DNA from: Chondrinema litorale
Lineage (GTDB): Bacteria > Bacteroidota > Bacteroidia > Cytophagales > Flammeovirgaceae
Length of the DNA: 64,000 bases
Direction of reading: 5' to 3'
NCBI RefSeq assembly: GCF_026250525.1
Contig: NZ_CP111046.1
Location: 186,001 to 250,000 of the forward strand
Shown in pieces: positions 47,726 to 57,815 of the stretch (positions within the stretch are counted from its first letter, which is position 1; every line of letters starts with the position of its first letter). Made by a program: the position numbers and the translations under genes. The notes under the pieces are model-generated. The model saw nothing but the letters and a program-made list of their open reading frames with translations, ran no database searches and was not told where the DNA came from.

Positions 47726-48895
47726 TTACTCCCCAAAAGTAAAATAGACCAATGCCGGATTGCTGTATTCATCAGTACCTTCAGCGAGTGTGAGAAGTTC
47801 TGGAAAGTGTTTAGTGAGTACAGCTTTTGTTTCTGCATTTTTATTATAATTTCTATAAAACCAGTTCATGTAAACAGGAATGATAAATTCATGTTTTTGA
47901 TTCATTCCTAAACCAAAAATAGGTTTAAAAAATGCGGCCATATATGGTTCTTGCATAAGTGCTGGTTTATAGAGTTTCTTAGAAATCTTATCGTAATAAA
48001 AGGTGTGCAACTGTTGATCTTCTAGAGTTAAAGTAAAGATAAAAGCATTACTGTTTTCTTGAAATTGATAATAAGGATAAATGATTTTTGCTTCTTCAGA
48101 CTTCATTTTAGCAAAAGACTTTATCCGATTCCTTTTTTCGTATGGCCAGATATGAGCGTTTCCAGTAATTTCATACTTAGGATAAACTGTACCGTCGTTC
48201 AATACTTCATGATATACTGGTGAAGATAGTTCATTATAAAGCATGCCGAAAGGTGTGGCTTTTATGCCTCCGATATCAAAAAATCCGGTAGTCACATCTT
48301 CTGTTTCTTCTGGGAATGGAGAATACTTTTCTTTTACATTGTAATCTGTATCGTATACCATTATATGATTGGTACTTTTGGAATATTTAGTAGCACCAAA
48401 GTAAACAGCATACTCATTTCCTTTCATATAACAGATTTGAATAGGGTTTTGGAAAAGATAACTTACATATTTTTTGTCTTTATCAAACTGTATTAGCCCA
48501 TTTCTATCAATTACAACATAGCTTCCATCATCTAAAATTGTAAAGTCGAAAATACGATTAAACTCACCGGGTCCTCTGCCTTTTGCACCAACTTTAGAAA
48601 GGTAATTACCTTCATAATCAAATATGCTTAAGTTCGATTCAATATAGTCGCAGATGTAAATTTTATTATCTCGATCAATTATTTTTCTACTAGCGCTTAT
48701 ATAAGTGTCGGCATCTCCTTTTAGTTTAACTACCTTGGTAATTTTCAATTTGCTTATGAAAGCGTCTGTATCGGTAATCGCTTTTGAAATATCTAATTTT
48801 ATGGTGTTTTCATTAGGAGCAAAGGGGTCTTTATCATTTGAACTAAATTGATTGAATAAGAACCAAGATGTGAGAAAGAATGAAATGAGTTTCAT
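47726..48895 (-). CDS. 6-bladed beta-propeller protein (paralogue of the next gene)
   Basis: 389 aa with an N-terminal export signal but no lipobox cysteine. The mature part starts PNENTIKLDISKAI and contains repeated propeller strands: NKIYICDYIESNLSIFDYEG, KVGAKGRGPGEFNRIFDFTI, DGSYVVIDRNGLIQF. G-x-GPGE is shared by all propeller proteins of this cluster. NHL/TolB-like propellers of this group bind peptides or glycans; no catalytic site was seen. It follows its paralogue with a 28-base gap, so they form one operon. Confidence 0.75.
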   Translation of the reverse strand: MKLISFFLTSWFLFNQFSSNDKDPFAPNENTIKLDISKAITDTDAFISKLKITKVVKLKGDADTYISASRKIIDRDNKIYICDYIESNLSIFDYEGNYLSKVGAKGRGPGEFNRIFDFTILDDGSYVVIDRNGLIQFDKDKKYVSYLFQNPIQICYMKGNEYAVYFGATKYSKSTNHIMVYDTDYNVKEKYSPFPEETEDVTTGFFDIGGIKATPFGMLYNELSSPVYHEVLNDGTVYPKYEITGNAHIWPYEKRNRIKSFAKMKSEEAKIIYPYYQFQENSNAFIFTLTLEDQQLHTFYYDKISKKLYKPALMQEPYMAAFFKPIFGLGMNQKHEFIIPVYMNWFYRNYNKNAETKAVLTKHFPELLTLAEGTDEYSNPALVYFTFGE

Positions 48896-48923
48896 CTGTT
48901 ATTTATTTTTTGTGCAAAAAAAA

Positions 48924-50099
48924 TCATTCTCCAAAAGTAAAATAGACCAATGCTGGATTGCTGTACTCGTCTGTACCCTCAGCGAGTGTGAGTAGTTCTG
49001 GAAAGTATTTTGCCATATCTGTTTTTAGTGTTTCATCTTTATTCAATTTGCGATATAACTTATTCATGTAAACAGGAATAATAAATTCGTTTTTTTGATT
49101 TACACCAAAGCCAAATACGGTCCTAAAAAATGCATACAAGTAAGGTTCATTTAGTAGGTCAGGTTGGTAAAGTTTATTTTCTATTTTATCATAAAAAAAA
49201 GTATGCATTTTTTTATCTTCTAGTACTAGAGAAAATACAAAAGCATTGTTATTTTCTCGAAATGGATAGGCGGGATAGATGGCTATACCATCATTTGTTT
49301 CTTTAGCAAATGCTTTAAGTTTATATCTATCTTCGTGAGGCCAAATCTTAGAATTCCCCGTAATTTCATATTTAGGGTAGCTATTTCCATCTTTATGTAT
49401 TTCGTAAAATATTGGTGAAGATGCCTCATTGAGTAATATACCAGAAGGCGTATTTACTATGCCACCAAGCCCAAAAAATCCTGCGGTATTAGTTTTAGTT
49501 TCTTCTGGGTATGGAAAAAGCTCATCTATAACCTTATAATTAGTATCGTATATTATTAGATTACTAGAGCTTCTTGCATATTTGGTTGCATCAAAAAAGA
49601 CTACAAATTTATTATCAGGCCACTGACAAATCAGGCTGGGGTTATGATATTTAGAACTCACATGCTGTTTGTTTTTATCGAACAGCATAAGGCCTTTTCT
49701 ATCGATTACAACAAATCTTCCATCATCTAAAATTGTAAAGTCGAAAATACGATCAAATTCGCCGGGTCCTCTGCCTTTACCACCGACTTTCGATACATAA
49801 TTACCTTCATAGTCGAATATGCTTAAGTTAGACTCCTCATAATCGCATATATAGATTTTATTATCTCGATCAATTATTTTTCTACTTGAACTTATATAAG
49901 TATCCACATCTCCTTTTAGCTTAACTACCTTGGTAATTTTCAATTTGCTTAAGAAAGGCTCTGTCTCCGTAATGGCTTTTGAGATATCTAATTTAATAGT
50001 GTTTTCATTAGGAGCGTAGGGGTTTTCAGCACTATTTTCTGTATAGATATTTGTGAAAAATAAGAAACAGGTGGTAATTAAAAAAGATAGTACCTTCAT
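48924..50099 (-). CDS. 6-bladed beta-propeller protein
   Basis: 391 aa, with an export signal. It is closely similar to the gene downstream: the first blades and the last 19 residues (AEGTDEYSNPALVYFTFGE) are identical or nearly so, whereas the middle (about 130-330) has diverged. That pattern suggests selection for a different ligand in the variable part, or partial gene conversion. It is transcribed divergently from the gene at 50287, and the 19-bp motif lies between them. Confidence 0.75.
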   Translation of the reverse strand: MKVLSFLITTCFLFFTNIYTENSAENPYAPNENTIKLDISKAITETEPFLSKLKITKVVKLKGDVDTYISSSRKIIDRDNKIYICDYEESNLSIFDYEGNYVSKVGGKGRGPGEFDRIFDFTILDDGRFVVIDRKGLMLFDKNKQHVSSKYHNPSLICQWPDNKFVVFFDATKYARSSSNLIIYDTNYKVIDELFPYPEETKTNTAGFFGLGGIVNTPSGILLNEASSPIFYEIHKDGNSYPKYEITGNSKIWPHEDRYKLKAFAKETNDGIAIYPAYPFRENNNAFVFSLVLEDKKMHTFFYDKIENKLYQPDLLNEPYLYAFFRTVFGFGVNQKNEFIIPVYMNKLYRKLNKDETLKTDMAKYFPELLTLAEGTDEYSNPALVYFTFGE

Positions 50100-50203
50100 A
50101 AATTGTAGTTGAAAAATTGTAATCTAACTCCAATTTAAAGAAGACAAACAATACCAACAATCAATATTTAACCTTTTTAAGGTATTTAAAAAATAAATAG
50201 CAA

Positions 50204-50222
50204 AGTGCTATAAAACTGCACT
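50204..50222. promoter_or_regulatory. 19-bp palindromic motif, site 1
   Basis: AGTGCTATAAAACTGCACT has AGTGC/GCACT arms. It lies between the divergent propeller genes at 50099 and 50287. Similar sites occur at 54973, 57632, 58755 and 59805, and a weak one at 51448-51466. Confidence 0.65.
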
Positions 50223-50286
50223 CTGCGGATATATATTGCGGGTTTTAACTAAGACTTTAGTTTAAGTCGTATAAAGATAATTTGAC

Positions 50287-51336
50287 ATGAAATTCATTAT
50301 TAAAATTCTGTTTTTATTATTGCTTCTACAGGCATGTACAGAAGATAAGCACCCTGAAAATTACCATATTATAAACTTTGATTTCGACAGTTTTTCTGAA
50401 GTAGAAAAGCTAAAAGGGCAAAAACTTGATATTCCAGATTTTATAGATCCAAGAAGAATTTTAAACTTAAAAGATTATCTTGTGGTAAGTGACGATAAAG
50501 CTGATTTTCCGATCTTAATATTGGATAAAAAAACGAATACAGTAATTAACAAAATGGGAGTTAATGGTCGTGGCCCTGGTGAGATAGGTTATATTTGGAA
50601 CATAAAAGATAGTGGAGCAGATACAAGTTTTTGGGTTTATCAGCTCGAAGAAAAACAACTGAGTGAATTCACAGTAAATCAAACTACAGCATTTACTAAA
50701 AGTGTAATTGAATTCGATAGCAAGAAAAATAAAATGTATTCAGGTGATAATATTGCATTTTCTTCAGACACATCTTATATGATGAAAATGAGCTATGGTA
50801 AAGACAAATTTGTAGAGTTTAACGAAAAGGGTAGACCATTTAAATTCTACGATACATGGGCACATATGAGGGATAATCCGACCCCAGATAATGTAATTTC
50901 AGCACTATACAATGGTACATTTAAAAATGATAATAGCCGGGAAAACTTTATTTTGGCATCAATAGATGTAGATGTAATAGAGCTTTTGAAAAAGAAAGAT
51001 AACGAAATTATCTCGTTGAGAGGACCGGTACATTTTGAGCCAAAATTCTCCATAGATTATTCTGCTGGAGTTCCATTGTTAGCAATTGATAATAAAAGCT
51101 CTAAATATATGTATTTGGATGCTGCCTTTGGTAAGGAGTTTTTTTATGCCTTATTTTCAGGGGATAAAAGTTATCCTTGTGGAGATATTTTTGTGTTTGA
51201 TTATGAGGGCAACCCACAGAAACATTATCAAGTAGATAGAAAAATTAAACAGTTTGATGTAGACGAAACAGATGGTAAAATTTATGCATTAACAGGTGGT
51301 GATCCTCAACCCAATATTATAATTTTTGATTTGTAG
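50287..51336 (+). CDS. BF3164-type beta-propeller lipoprotein
   Basis: 349 aa. The lipobox is LLLQAC (Cys17). Propeller features: DFPILILDKKTNTVINKMGV, NGRGPGEIGYIWNIKD, and a C-terminal blade DIFVFDYEGNPQKHYQVDRK with YALTGGDPQPNIIIFDL. This resembles the TolB-like/BF3164 lipoprotein group found near NVEALA peptide genes in Bacteroidota. It should be anchored in the outer or inner membrane. Ligand unknown. Confidence 0.75.
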   Translation: MKFIIKILFLLLLLQACTEDKHPENYHIINFDFDSFSEVEKLKGQKLDIPDFIDPRRILNLKDYLVVSDDKADFPILILDKKTNTVINKMGVNGRGPGEIGYIWNIKDSGADTSFWVYQLEEKQLSEFTVNQTTAFTKSVIEFDSKKNKMYSGDNIAFSSDTSYMMKMSYGKDKFVEFNEKGRPFKFYDTWAHMRDNPTPDNVISALYNGTFKNDNSRENFILASIDVDVIELLKKKDNEIISLRGPVHFEPKFSIDYSAGVPLLAIDNKSSKYMYLDAAFGKEFFYALFSGDKSYPCGDIFVFDYEGNPQKHYQVDRKIKQFDVDETDGKIYALTGGDPQPNIIIFDL

Positions 51337-51530
51337 TAAGTAAATAATTTGCTTTAAGACTTCGTGTAAAATAATTGAAATATAAAAAGTAGTTTAAGTG
51401 GTAAAATTAAACTGAACTACTAGAAATAATTACGCAAAAAATACCTTTTAACTATAATTAAGCACTTTTTTTGTTTTGCTTACAATTGATAAGTCCTTAA
51501 AGTAAATCTATTAATAGCATATTATTCACC

Positions 51531-52634
51531 ATGAAAAAACTCATTTTTTTATCTGTCACCATCTCACTTTTTATCTTCTCATGCACAAATGAAAAAACAT
51601 CCAATGTAGTAGAAGAAGAAACTGTTAAAACAACATTAAGTGATAAGGTTTATACAAACTCGGAAGTAAGACATTTTTTAGAAAAATTTCCTTTTATTGA
51701 GAAAGAGGTTGAGCTAACACCTTTAAAAGAGATTGTATCAGCTCCTTATCAGTTGTTTAAATTAGATACCACATTAATTATGGTGGGTGCTAGCAATTCT
51801 GAGCATGCAGCCTCTGTTTGGAATATCAAAGATGGTTCTTACATCAAAAGTATATTACCAATAGGCAAGGGGCCGGGAGAGTATTTGCCACCATTGTTTT
51901 GTACCATGAATGGAAGAACTTTATCTGCTTATGAAGAATCTAAAAAATCCTTTTACAGATTTACACTTTCACCTCAATACGATGCTGAATTAACTTACAG
52001 ATCAAAAGAGCTATTATCGCCACCACCGGCTTATGTTTATGAAATTGATAGTACTTCTTTTTTAAGCATTCCAAGAACAGAAGCAACCAGAATTATGATA
52101 TATAATAACGATTGCGATTTGCTCTATAAAGGTGCAGATTTTCCCGATAATATGGAGCAAAACGATTTGAGTGCAGCTGTTAAATTTTTTGTTTATCAAG
52201 GTTTTTGCGACATTAAGCCTGATAAAACTAAATGCGCGATTGTATCTGTATTTACTGGAAATTTTGAAATCTATAGCCTAACCGATAATAAGGTTGAAGA
52301 GGTATTTGCAGAGGAAGTGAGCAAATCTATTAAGCTAGAAGGTTATGCAGATAATGAGCAGGGGCAATATGCAGCAGTAGATAGAAATCACCCAAGAGGA
52401 TTTGAGAATTTGTATGCAGGTGAAGAGTATTTATACCTGTTATATATTGGTAAAAGTGATGCAGAAAAAGAAGCGAAATTTAATCCACTTTTGCTTAAAT
52501 ACGACTGGGAAGGCAAGCGAATTGCTGCTTATAAAGTTGATAGCAAGATACAAACTTTCACCATAGACGAAGCTGAAAATAAATTCTATGGTATTGATGC
52601 AAATGCAGAAAACCTAGTAACATTTGAGCTTTAA
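51531..52634 (+). CDS. BF3164-type beta-propeller lipoprotein
   Basis: 367 aa. The lipobox is IFSC. The propeller motif is GKGPGEYLPPLF, and the C-terminal blade is LLKYDWEGKRIAAYKVDSKI with KFYGIDANAENLVTFEL, the same type of ending as the gene upstream. A weak copy of the palindromic motif (CTATAATTAAGCACT) lies 66 bases before the start. It is the last gene before the second IS630 element. Confidence 0.75.
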   Translation: MKKLIFLSVTISLFIFSCTNEKTSNVVEEETVKTTLSDKVYTNSEVRHFLEKFPFIEKEVELTPLKEIVSAPYQLFKLDTTLIMVGASNSEHAASVWNIKDGSYIKSILPIGKGPGEYLPPLFCTMNGRTLSAYEESKKSFYRFTLSPQYDAELTYRSKELLSPPPAYVYEIDSTSFLSIPRTEATRIMIYNNDCDLLYKGADFPDNMEQNDLSAAVKFFVYQGFCDIKPDKTKCAIVSVFTGNFEIYSLTDNKVEEVFAEEVSKSIKLEGYADNEQGQYAAVDRNHPRGFENLYAGEEYLYLLYIGKSDAEKEAKFNPLLLKYDWEGKRIAAYKVDSKIQTFTIDEAENKFYGIDANAENLVTFEL

Positions 52635-52660
52635 AAATATATTAGAAAGGGTAAATTTTA

Positions 52661-53746
52661 GGGAAGCAACTAGAAAATTAATAAAAGGCTACATTTTGGT
52701 CAAGGAAGAAATTTCTAATGAGTTGTTTTCTATCTGAGAAATCTTCTAAAATATCCATCAACTTGTCCTTCAAATCTGTCAATGATTTGAAGGCAAGATT
52801 TTTCAAATCAATATTTTTAATATACGCCCATACATGTTCATCCGGATTTACTTCTGGGCTATATGCAGGTTGTTTCACCAATTTAAGTCTTCCTTTTGGT
52901 AACTTTTCTAATAACTGATGTACTGCTTTGCAATCATGGACACTTGCTTGATCCCAAATTAAAGTAATGGGATCTGGTTCATCTGCTAATAGCTGTTCTA
53001 AGAACCAGACAATATCTTCCCCTTTGTAAGGCTGTTTACTGGTGGTATAAGTAAAATCTCCCTCACTACTGATGGCTGAACAAACAAAGATATGCTCAAA
53101 AGATTTTGACCATATTTCAACAGGAAAGGGATTGGCTTGAGGCAAAAAACATTTTTGTAGTTTTGGTGTAACAAAAAAAGAAGCTTCATCTCCATAATAG
53201 ACCTTCCTGCCTTCTTTTTTAGCTGTTTTCAGTAAATTAGGCAATCGTTGTTTTTTCCATTTCTTTACGAGGTTAGGATTTTTTCTGGGTTCTTTCTTTG
53301 GAGGCTTCCGGTAGCTAAAACCCCATAGATGTAACAGTGTACCAATATGTTGAAGGCTATACTCAACATCAAAGAGTTGTTTTATCTGACAAAAAACTCT
53401 TTTCCTTGTTCATCCTTGGGTAGGAAAACCAGCTTTAGTAGCCCCTCTGACTAAATGAGCTTGGAGTTCTTGCTGTTGAGCTAGGGTAAGTTTTGGGCTA
53501 GCTCCTGGATGTTTTTTCTTTTTGATGCCAGAAATACCAGTTTGCTCATAAGTGGAAAGAACTTGACTAACTAAGCCTTGACTACACTCAAGTACCTCTG
53601 CAATACTTTGTTGTTTTAGTCCTCTCTTCGATAAGCGAACCACTAACTTTCTCCTATATTCTCTAATGTCGGTATCTTTTGTTATTCTATCCATAGTTAT
53701 AAAATAATAAAAAATACCGACTTTATTAATTCTCTATTTTCGGGGC
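52661..53746 (-). mobile_element. Second IS630-family element, transposase broken
   Basis: 1086 bp between TA dinucleotides (52659-52660 and 53747-53748). Terminal repeats are imperfect: the ends share TAG...G.A..TAGA.AATTAATAAA. It is of another subgroup than the element at 24163. It sits between two propeller genes and does not visibly cut a gene, but it separates the gene at 53838 from its ancestral upstream region. Confidence 0.8.
52678..53694 (-). pseudogene. IS630 transposase with one nonsense codon
   Basis: The frame is 339 codons long and unbroken except for one TGA at 53412-53410. The sequence around it reads AGFPTQG-stop-TRKRVFCQIKQLF; tryptophan is expected in that place, so one G-to-A change (TGG to TGA) explains it. 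DDE residues remain: VYYGDEASFF, TLIWDQASVHD, and EVNPDEHVW. The HTH (LKQQSIAEVLECSQGLVSQV) is intact. The element is probably immobile unless served in trans. Confidence 0.85.
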
Positions 53747-53837
53747 TATAATTGAGCCTTTCTTTACTTTTATGCTATTCAATTAAGTACAACATTCAGA
53801 TTAGCCGCTTTCTTGAAATAGATATTAAACTGAAATT

Positions 53838-54854
53838 ATGAAGCTACTGCCGATCCTTTCCATCATTTTACTAGTAATTGCTTGCACCCCAAAAGATGCT
53901 GATAATGCAATTACACAAACAGAAAGAGATGAAATCGTCAATGTAACAGACAAAATAACTGAGGTCGATTTAGATTCTCTAATGCTCGGAATGTCGCATT
54001 TACATTTACTAGATAGTTTCTTAATTGTTGCAGAAAACAAAGCTTTAAACTCAGAAGTGATACACATATTCAATAAGAATACTTTTAATTACATTACTAG
54101 CACTGGTGTACTTGGTAGAGGTCCTGGAGAGATTTCGAGAATTGGTAATTTAAGTATAGATGAACAGCGCAAAATAATTTGGGTGCCAGACCATGGAAAA
54201 GAAGTACTGTTTAAATTTCCCTTAGATAGTATTTTAAATAATCCATCTTTTTTACCTACAGAAAAGTTAAAGCTAGACCCAAGTTTATTTATCACAAATT
54301 TCAGTTTTTTAAACGATAGTATCGCTCTTGGACTTGGAATAGAACCCACTTCTAATAATACCTTTAACATGGCTACTGTTAAACTCAATGTTGTAAATAA
54401 TACTACAGAAAAATTTGGTTTCGAATTTAATGAGCTTGAAAAGATTAGATTCAACTTTGCCATGTCTAAGTCAAAAAACCGATATGTAAAATGCTTTCGC
54501 AATGTCGATTTAATTACAATTTGTGATTTAGAAGGAAACCTAATTCGTAATGTATTTGGACCCAATTGGGGTAAGAAATTTAAACCCAGACATAGTTTTT
54601 TTTCTGGTGTAGAAATAACGGATACAAACATTATTGCTGCTTACATTGGTGATGAAAGTATTGTATTTGATGAAAGCAATACACCCAAAGGGAATATACC
54701 AACCAAACTCATGTTTTTCGATTTGGAAGGGAATTACCAAAAGACAATAGAAACAGGCAGCAAAGTGTGGAGCTTTTGTATAGATAATGAAAATAACAGA
54801 GTGATCTGCTTCTTTAACGATCGCTTAAATCCCATTGGGTATTTTAGTTTGTAG
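53838..54854 (+). CDS. BF3164-type beta-propeller lipoprotein
   Basis: 338 aa. The lipobox is LVIAC (Cys16). GRGPGEISRIGNLSIDEQ is the shared propeller motif, and the last blade (LMFFDLEGNYQKTIETGSKV, RVICFFNDRLNPIGYFSL) matches its neighbours. It is the shortest propeller of the cluster. The end of the IS630 element is 91 bases upstream, so its promoter may be partly replaced. Confidence 0.72.
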   Translation: MKLLPILSIILLVIACTPKDADNAITQTERDEIVNVTDKITEVDLDSLMLGMSHLHLLDSFLIVAENKALNSEVIHIFNKNTFNYITSTGVLGRGPGEISRIGNLSIDEQRKIIWVPDHGKEVLFKFPLDSILNNPSFLPTEKLKLDPSLFITNFSFLNDSIALGLGIEPTSNNTFNMATVKLNVVNNTTEKFGFEFNELEKIRFNFAMSKSKNRYVKCFRNVDLITICDLEGNLIRNVFGPNWGKKFKPRHSFFSGVEITDTNIIAAYIGDESIVFDESNTPKGNIPTKLMFFDLEGNYQKTIETGSKVWSFCIDNENNRVICFFNDRLNPIGYFSL

Positions 54855-54972
54855 CTACATGCCTTAATTCAAAGCAGATACTCTTTTAACCACAGTAAAG
54901 AATCTAAAACCAACAGATAACCCGGTAATCTATTTAGTGAAGTTTAAAGATTATTAACTATTAAATTTTCAA

Positions 54973-54991
54973 AATGCAGTAAAACTGCACT
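54973..54991. promoter_or_regulatory. 19-bp palindromic motif, site 2
   Basis: AATGCAGTAAAACTGCACT matches site 1 at 16 of 19 positions. It lies 40 bases before the -7 element of the gene at 55088. Confidence 0.6.
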
Positions 54992-55031
54992 TTGAATAAC
55001 TAGTTTAGCCGTGTCAGTTAGTTACCAACTA

Positions 55032-55039
55032 TATATTTG
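55032..55039 (+). promoter_or_regulatory. -7 element of the propeller gene at 55088
   Basis: TATATTTG matches TAnnTTTG exactly, 48 bases before the start codon. Confidence 0.55.
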
Positions 55040-55087
55040 TCCATTTTTTAATAACAATTACCAGCTTGCTTTCAAAAAAATTAGCTA

Positions 55088-56281
55088 ATGAAAAACAAGA
55101 TCATTTTTTTAATTTTTATTTATATACTTAGCCTTTTAGGGTGTCAACATCAAGAAACAACGTACACTAAATTAGAAGCTGAAAATGCAGTGTTTATCGA
55201 TATAGATCATCCATCTGAGGTTTCTTTTAAAGATTATTTTTCGAATATTGAAATTATACCTTTAGAAACTAATGAAAATTCTCTAATTGCTAGGCAGGGG
55301 AAAACGCTTTATCATGATCACAAATTTTTCTTATTGGATAAGAGCCAGAATGCGCTGTTTATTTTTACTGATAAAGGGAAATTTATTAAGAAAATTCAAC
55401 GAGTTGGAAGAGGTCCTGGTGAATATACTTTGGTTTACGATTTTAATATTAATCCTTACACAAATAATTTAGAACTTCTTGATCCTAGAGGAGCTATTTT
55501 AGTTTACAATTTAGATGGAGAATTTATTAGTGAAATCAGCTTACCTAATGATAATAGCGCTTATCATAATTTTATAAATGTTTCTCCTGATACTGTTTTA
55601 TTTTATACTGCTTCAAATGAAAAAGTATTTTCATTATACGCTAGAAGTAAAGATGAAATACTGAGACAGTTTTATGATGCTCTACATCATAATTTTCCTA
55701 TAAAAACTCAAAACACGCCACTATATAAATCTAATGGTAATATTTATTATACTGATGCTGCTCAAAACCATTTTTATAAATATGAAAATGATAGTTTAAT
55801 AAGTCAATACACGTGGGATTTTGGTAAATATAATTTCAATCTTTATGAAGAATTGCCATTAGATCAAGATGTTTTGTCTCTTTTAAAATATTTTAAAAAC
55901 ATTGAAAATAATAAAGATAATGCAGCTTATAATGTTCAAGCAAGATTAGTTACGAATAACTACGTTTTCACTTCATTCTTTTTTGTACAAGGTGGAGAGC
56001 AAAAGTTTGGCAATATTATCTACAACACTCAAACTGATCAGTCTGAATTTTTTGAACAGTTTAAAGAGGGTGGTAACTTTTATTCAGCAAATATATGTGC
56101 CGGTGGAATTTATGATGTAATACCACCTCAAGTAATAACAAATCAAGATTTAGGCATTATTGGACCATCGCTAGAAATGCTAAGTGAAACCGATAAAGAA
56201 AAGTGGAGCAAAATAACTTTAAACGATAATCCAGTGATTATTAGATATACTTTTAAAGAAGGTATGGTGAGTAAAAACTAA
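55088..56281 (+). CDS. 6-bladed beta-propeller lipoprotein
   Basis: 397 aa. The lipobox is LLGC (Cys19). The start of the mature part (VSFKDYFSNIEIIPLETNEN) is the classic opening of the DUF5128/6-bladed propeller family. It is followed by FLLDKSQNALFIFTDKGKFI, RVGRGPGEYTLVYDFNINP, and LELLDPRGAILVYNLDGEF. Likely a binding protein at the membrane; no enzymatic residues seen. Confidence 0.78.
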   Translation: MKNKIIFLIFIYILSLLGCQHQETTYTKLEAENAVFIDIDHPSEVSFKDYFSNIEIIPLETNENSLIARQGKTLYHDHKFFLLDKSQNALFIFTDKGKFIKKIQRVGRGPGEYTLVYDFNINPYTNNLELLDPRGAILVYNLDGEFISEISLPNDNSAYHNFINVSPDTVLFYTASNEKVFSLYARSKDEILRQFYDALHHNFPIKTQNTPLYKSNGNIYYTDAAQNHFYKYENDSLISQYTWDFGKYNFNLYEELPLDQDVLSLLKYFKNIENNKDNAAYNVQARLVTNNYVFTSFFFVQGGEQKFGNIIYNTQTDQSEFFEQFKEGGNFYSANICAGGIYDVIPPQVITNQDLGIIGPSLEMLSETDKEKWSKITLNDNPVIIRYTFKEGMVSKN

Positions 56282-56418
56282 ATTTTGTAACCTTATTTTA
56301 ATCATTTGTGTATAGAAATGAGAATTTGTTTACGCATACTTTTTTGAAAGCCTTAATCCGATTTTTAATTAAAAACCAACATTTTTTCAGCAAATCATTT
56401 TTACATTAATCTCTATTA

Positions 56419-57588
56419 ATGATCAAACATTTAAGTATCAGACTTACTACACTATTTGTTTTACTCTATATAAATGCTTTTAATACAAATCAGCATAACA
56501 ATAATTCAAATAGCTCAAAAGTGATAAGTGTCCCTATCAATTTCGATAATAAGGTAGATCAAATTGCATTGTCAGAAATTGTATATTCTATTTATTACAT
56601 TCCTTTAAAAACTAGTGATGCAGATTTAATGGCAGATGTTTCTAAAATTCTGGATTATAATAACCAATATTTTATTTCAGATACAGAAGATAATCTGTTT
56701 TGCTTTAATGAATATGGAGATTTTATATACAAGATTGATAGGCAAGGTAAAGGGCCTGGTGAGTACCTTCGGTTAAGAGATTTTACTATAGATAAAGCAA
56801 AGCAAGCTTTGGTGATCTCTGATGATGTTAGTTTGAAATACTATAAAATTGATAATGGGGAATTTATAGAAGAGAAGCCAGCACCAACATACAAAATGGA
56901 ATATTTGGATAAAGGTAAGTATTTGTTAGATGCTTCATTTAATACAAATGCAAAATTGGCTCAAGAAGGAGAATTATATTCTATTATTCTGGCTGATAGT
57001 GAAGCTAAAATTAAAGACAGCTATTTACTTTTTGATGCTTCCATTAACTCAGAAGTAAATATGTATTTTAAACTCAATCAATTTATGAAATACAACCGAG
57101 AGGTTTTAGTAAATAGAATGCTAAGCGATACAATCTTTACTTTCTCGGAAAACGAATTACAGAGTAAGTACTTTATAGATTATGGTGATAAAACATTGCC
57201 TAAAGATATTTTAGACCCAGATAAATTGCAGAAGTATAAAGAGAAAATAGGTAATTATGCCATTGTGAGCGAAGTAATAGAAACAGATAAGCATCTAATT
57301 TTATATTCTCTTTATGAGAAAAGTCCAGTTATTTCGCTTTACAATAAAACAGATTTGTCTGTTAAAAACTGCGCGATTGGTGAATTGCCACCATTCAAAA
57401 ATGACATAGACAGTGTGCCCATTTCACCTTTTGTAGCAACAACAAATGCGAATCATCTGGTTTCTGTAATTTATCCGAGTGATGTGATAGATGCTGCAAA
57501 AATCTCTACTTCTAGCCAGCTCCAAAACTTTGCAAGTACACTTACAGAAAATAGGAATCCAATACTTGCCATTGCTATTCCGAAATAA
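56419..57588 (+). CDS. 6-bladed beta-propeller protein
   Basis: 389 aa with an export signal (LTTLFVLLYINAF) and no lipobox cysteine. The opening IALSEIVYSIYYIPLKTSDA and GKGPGEYLRLRDFTIDKAKQ are the family hallmarks. The C terminus (NPILAIAIPK) is like that of secreted paralogues. It is the last propeller before the peptide array; the stop is 44 bases before the first palindromic site. Confidence 0.75.
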   Translation: MIKHLSIRLTTLFVLLYINAFNTNQHNNNSNSSKVISVPINFDNKVDQIALSEIVYSIYYIPLKTSDADLMADVSKILDYNNQYFISDTEDNLFCFNEYGDFIYKIDRQGKGPGEYLRLRDFTIDKAKQALVISDDVSLKYYKIDNGEFIEEKPAPTYKMEYLDKGKYLLDASFNTNAKLAQEGELYSIILADSEAKIKDSYLLFDASINSEVNMYFKLNQFMKYNREVLVNRMLSDTIFTFSENELQSKYFIDYGDKTLPKDILDPDKLQKYKEKIGNYAIVSEVIETDKHLILYSLYEKSPVISLYNKTDLSVKNCAIGELPPFKNDIDSVPISPFVATTNANHLVSVIYPSDVIDAAKISTSSQLQNFASTLTENRNPILAIAIPK

Positions 57589-57631
57589 GTATTTCTATCG
57601 ATAGGCATTTACTTAGGTAAAAAAAACGTAG

Positions 57632-57650
57632 AGTGCTATATAACTGCACT
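57632..57650. promoter_or_regulatory. 19-bp palindromic motif, site 3 (peptide unit 1)
   Basis: AGTGCTATATAACTGCACT differs from site 1 at one position. TATACTTG (57660-57667), a near match to the -7 consensus, follows nine bases after it. Confidence 0.65.
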
Positions 57651-57815
57651 CAGTATTCTTATACTTGTATCATATAAACTTATCTGATTCAGTCAGTATT
57701 AATTTCTTACCAATAGTATCTAATCAAGAGAGATGTATATTCAGAATATCATCATTTATAAGAGCTCGAGCTAGTATATATATATTTTTTTTTAAATCAT
57801 TTAAATTTTTCAATT

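Noticed and set aside
53410..53694. N-terminal transposase frame as a separate gene
   Set aside because: It ends at a single TGA with the same frame continuing for 244 codons with transposase motifs, so it is the front of one broken gene.
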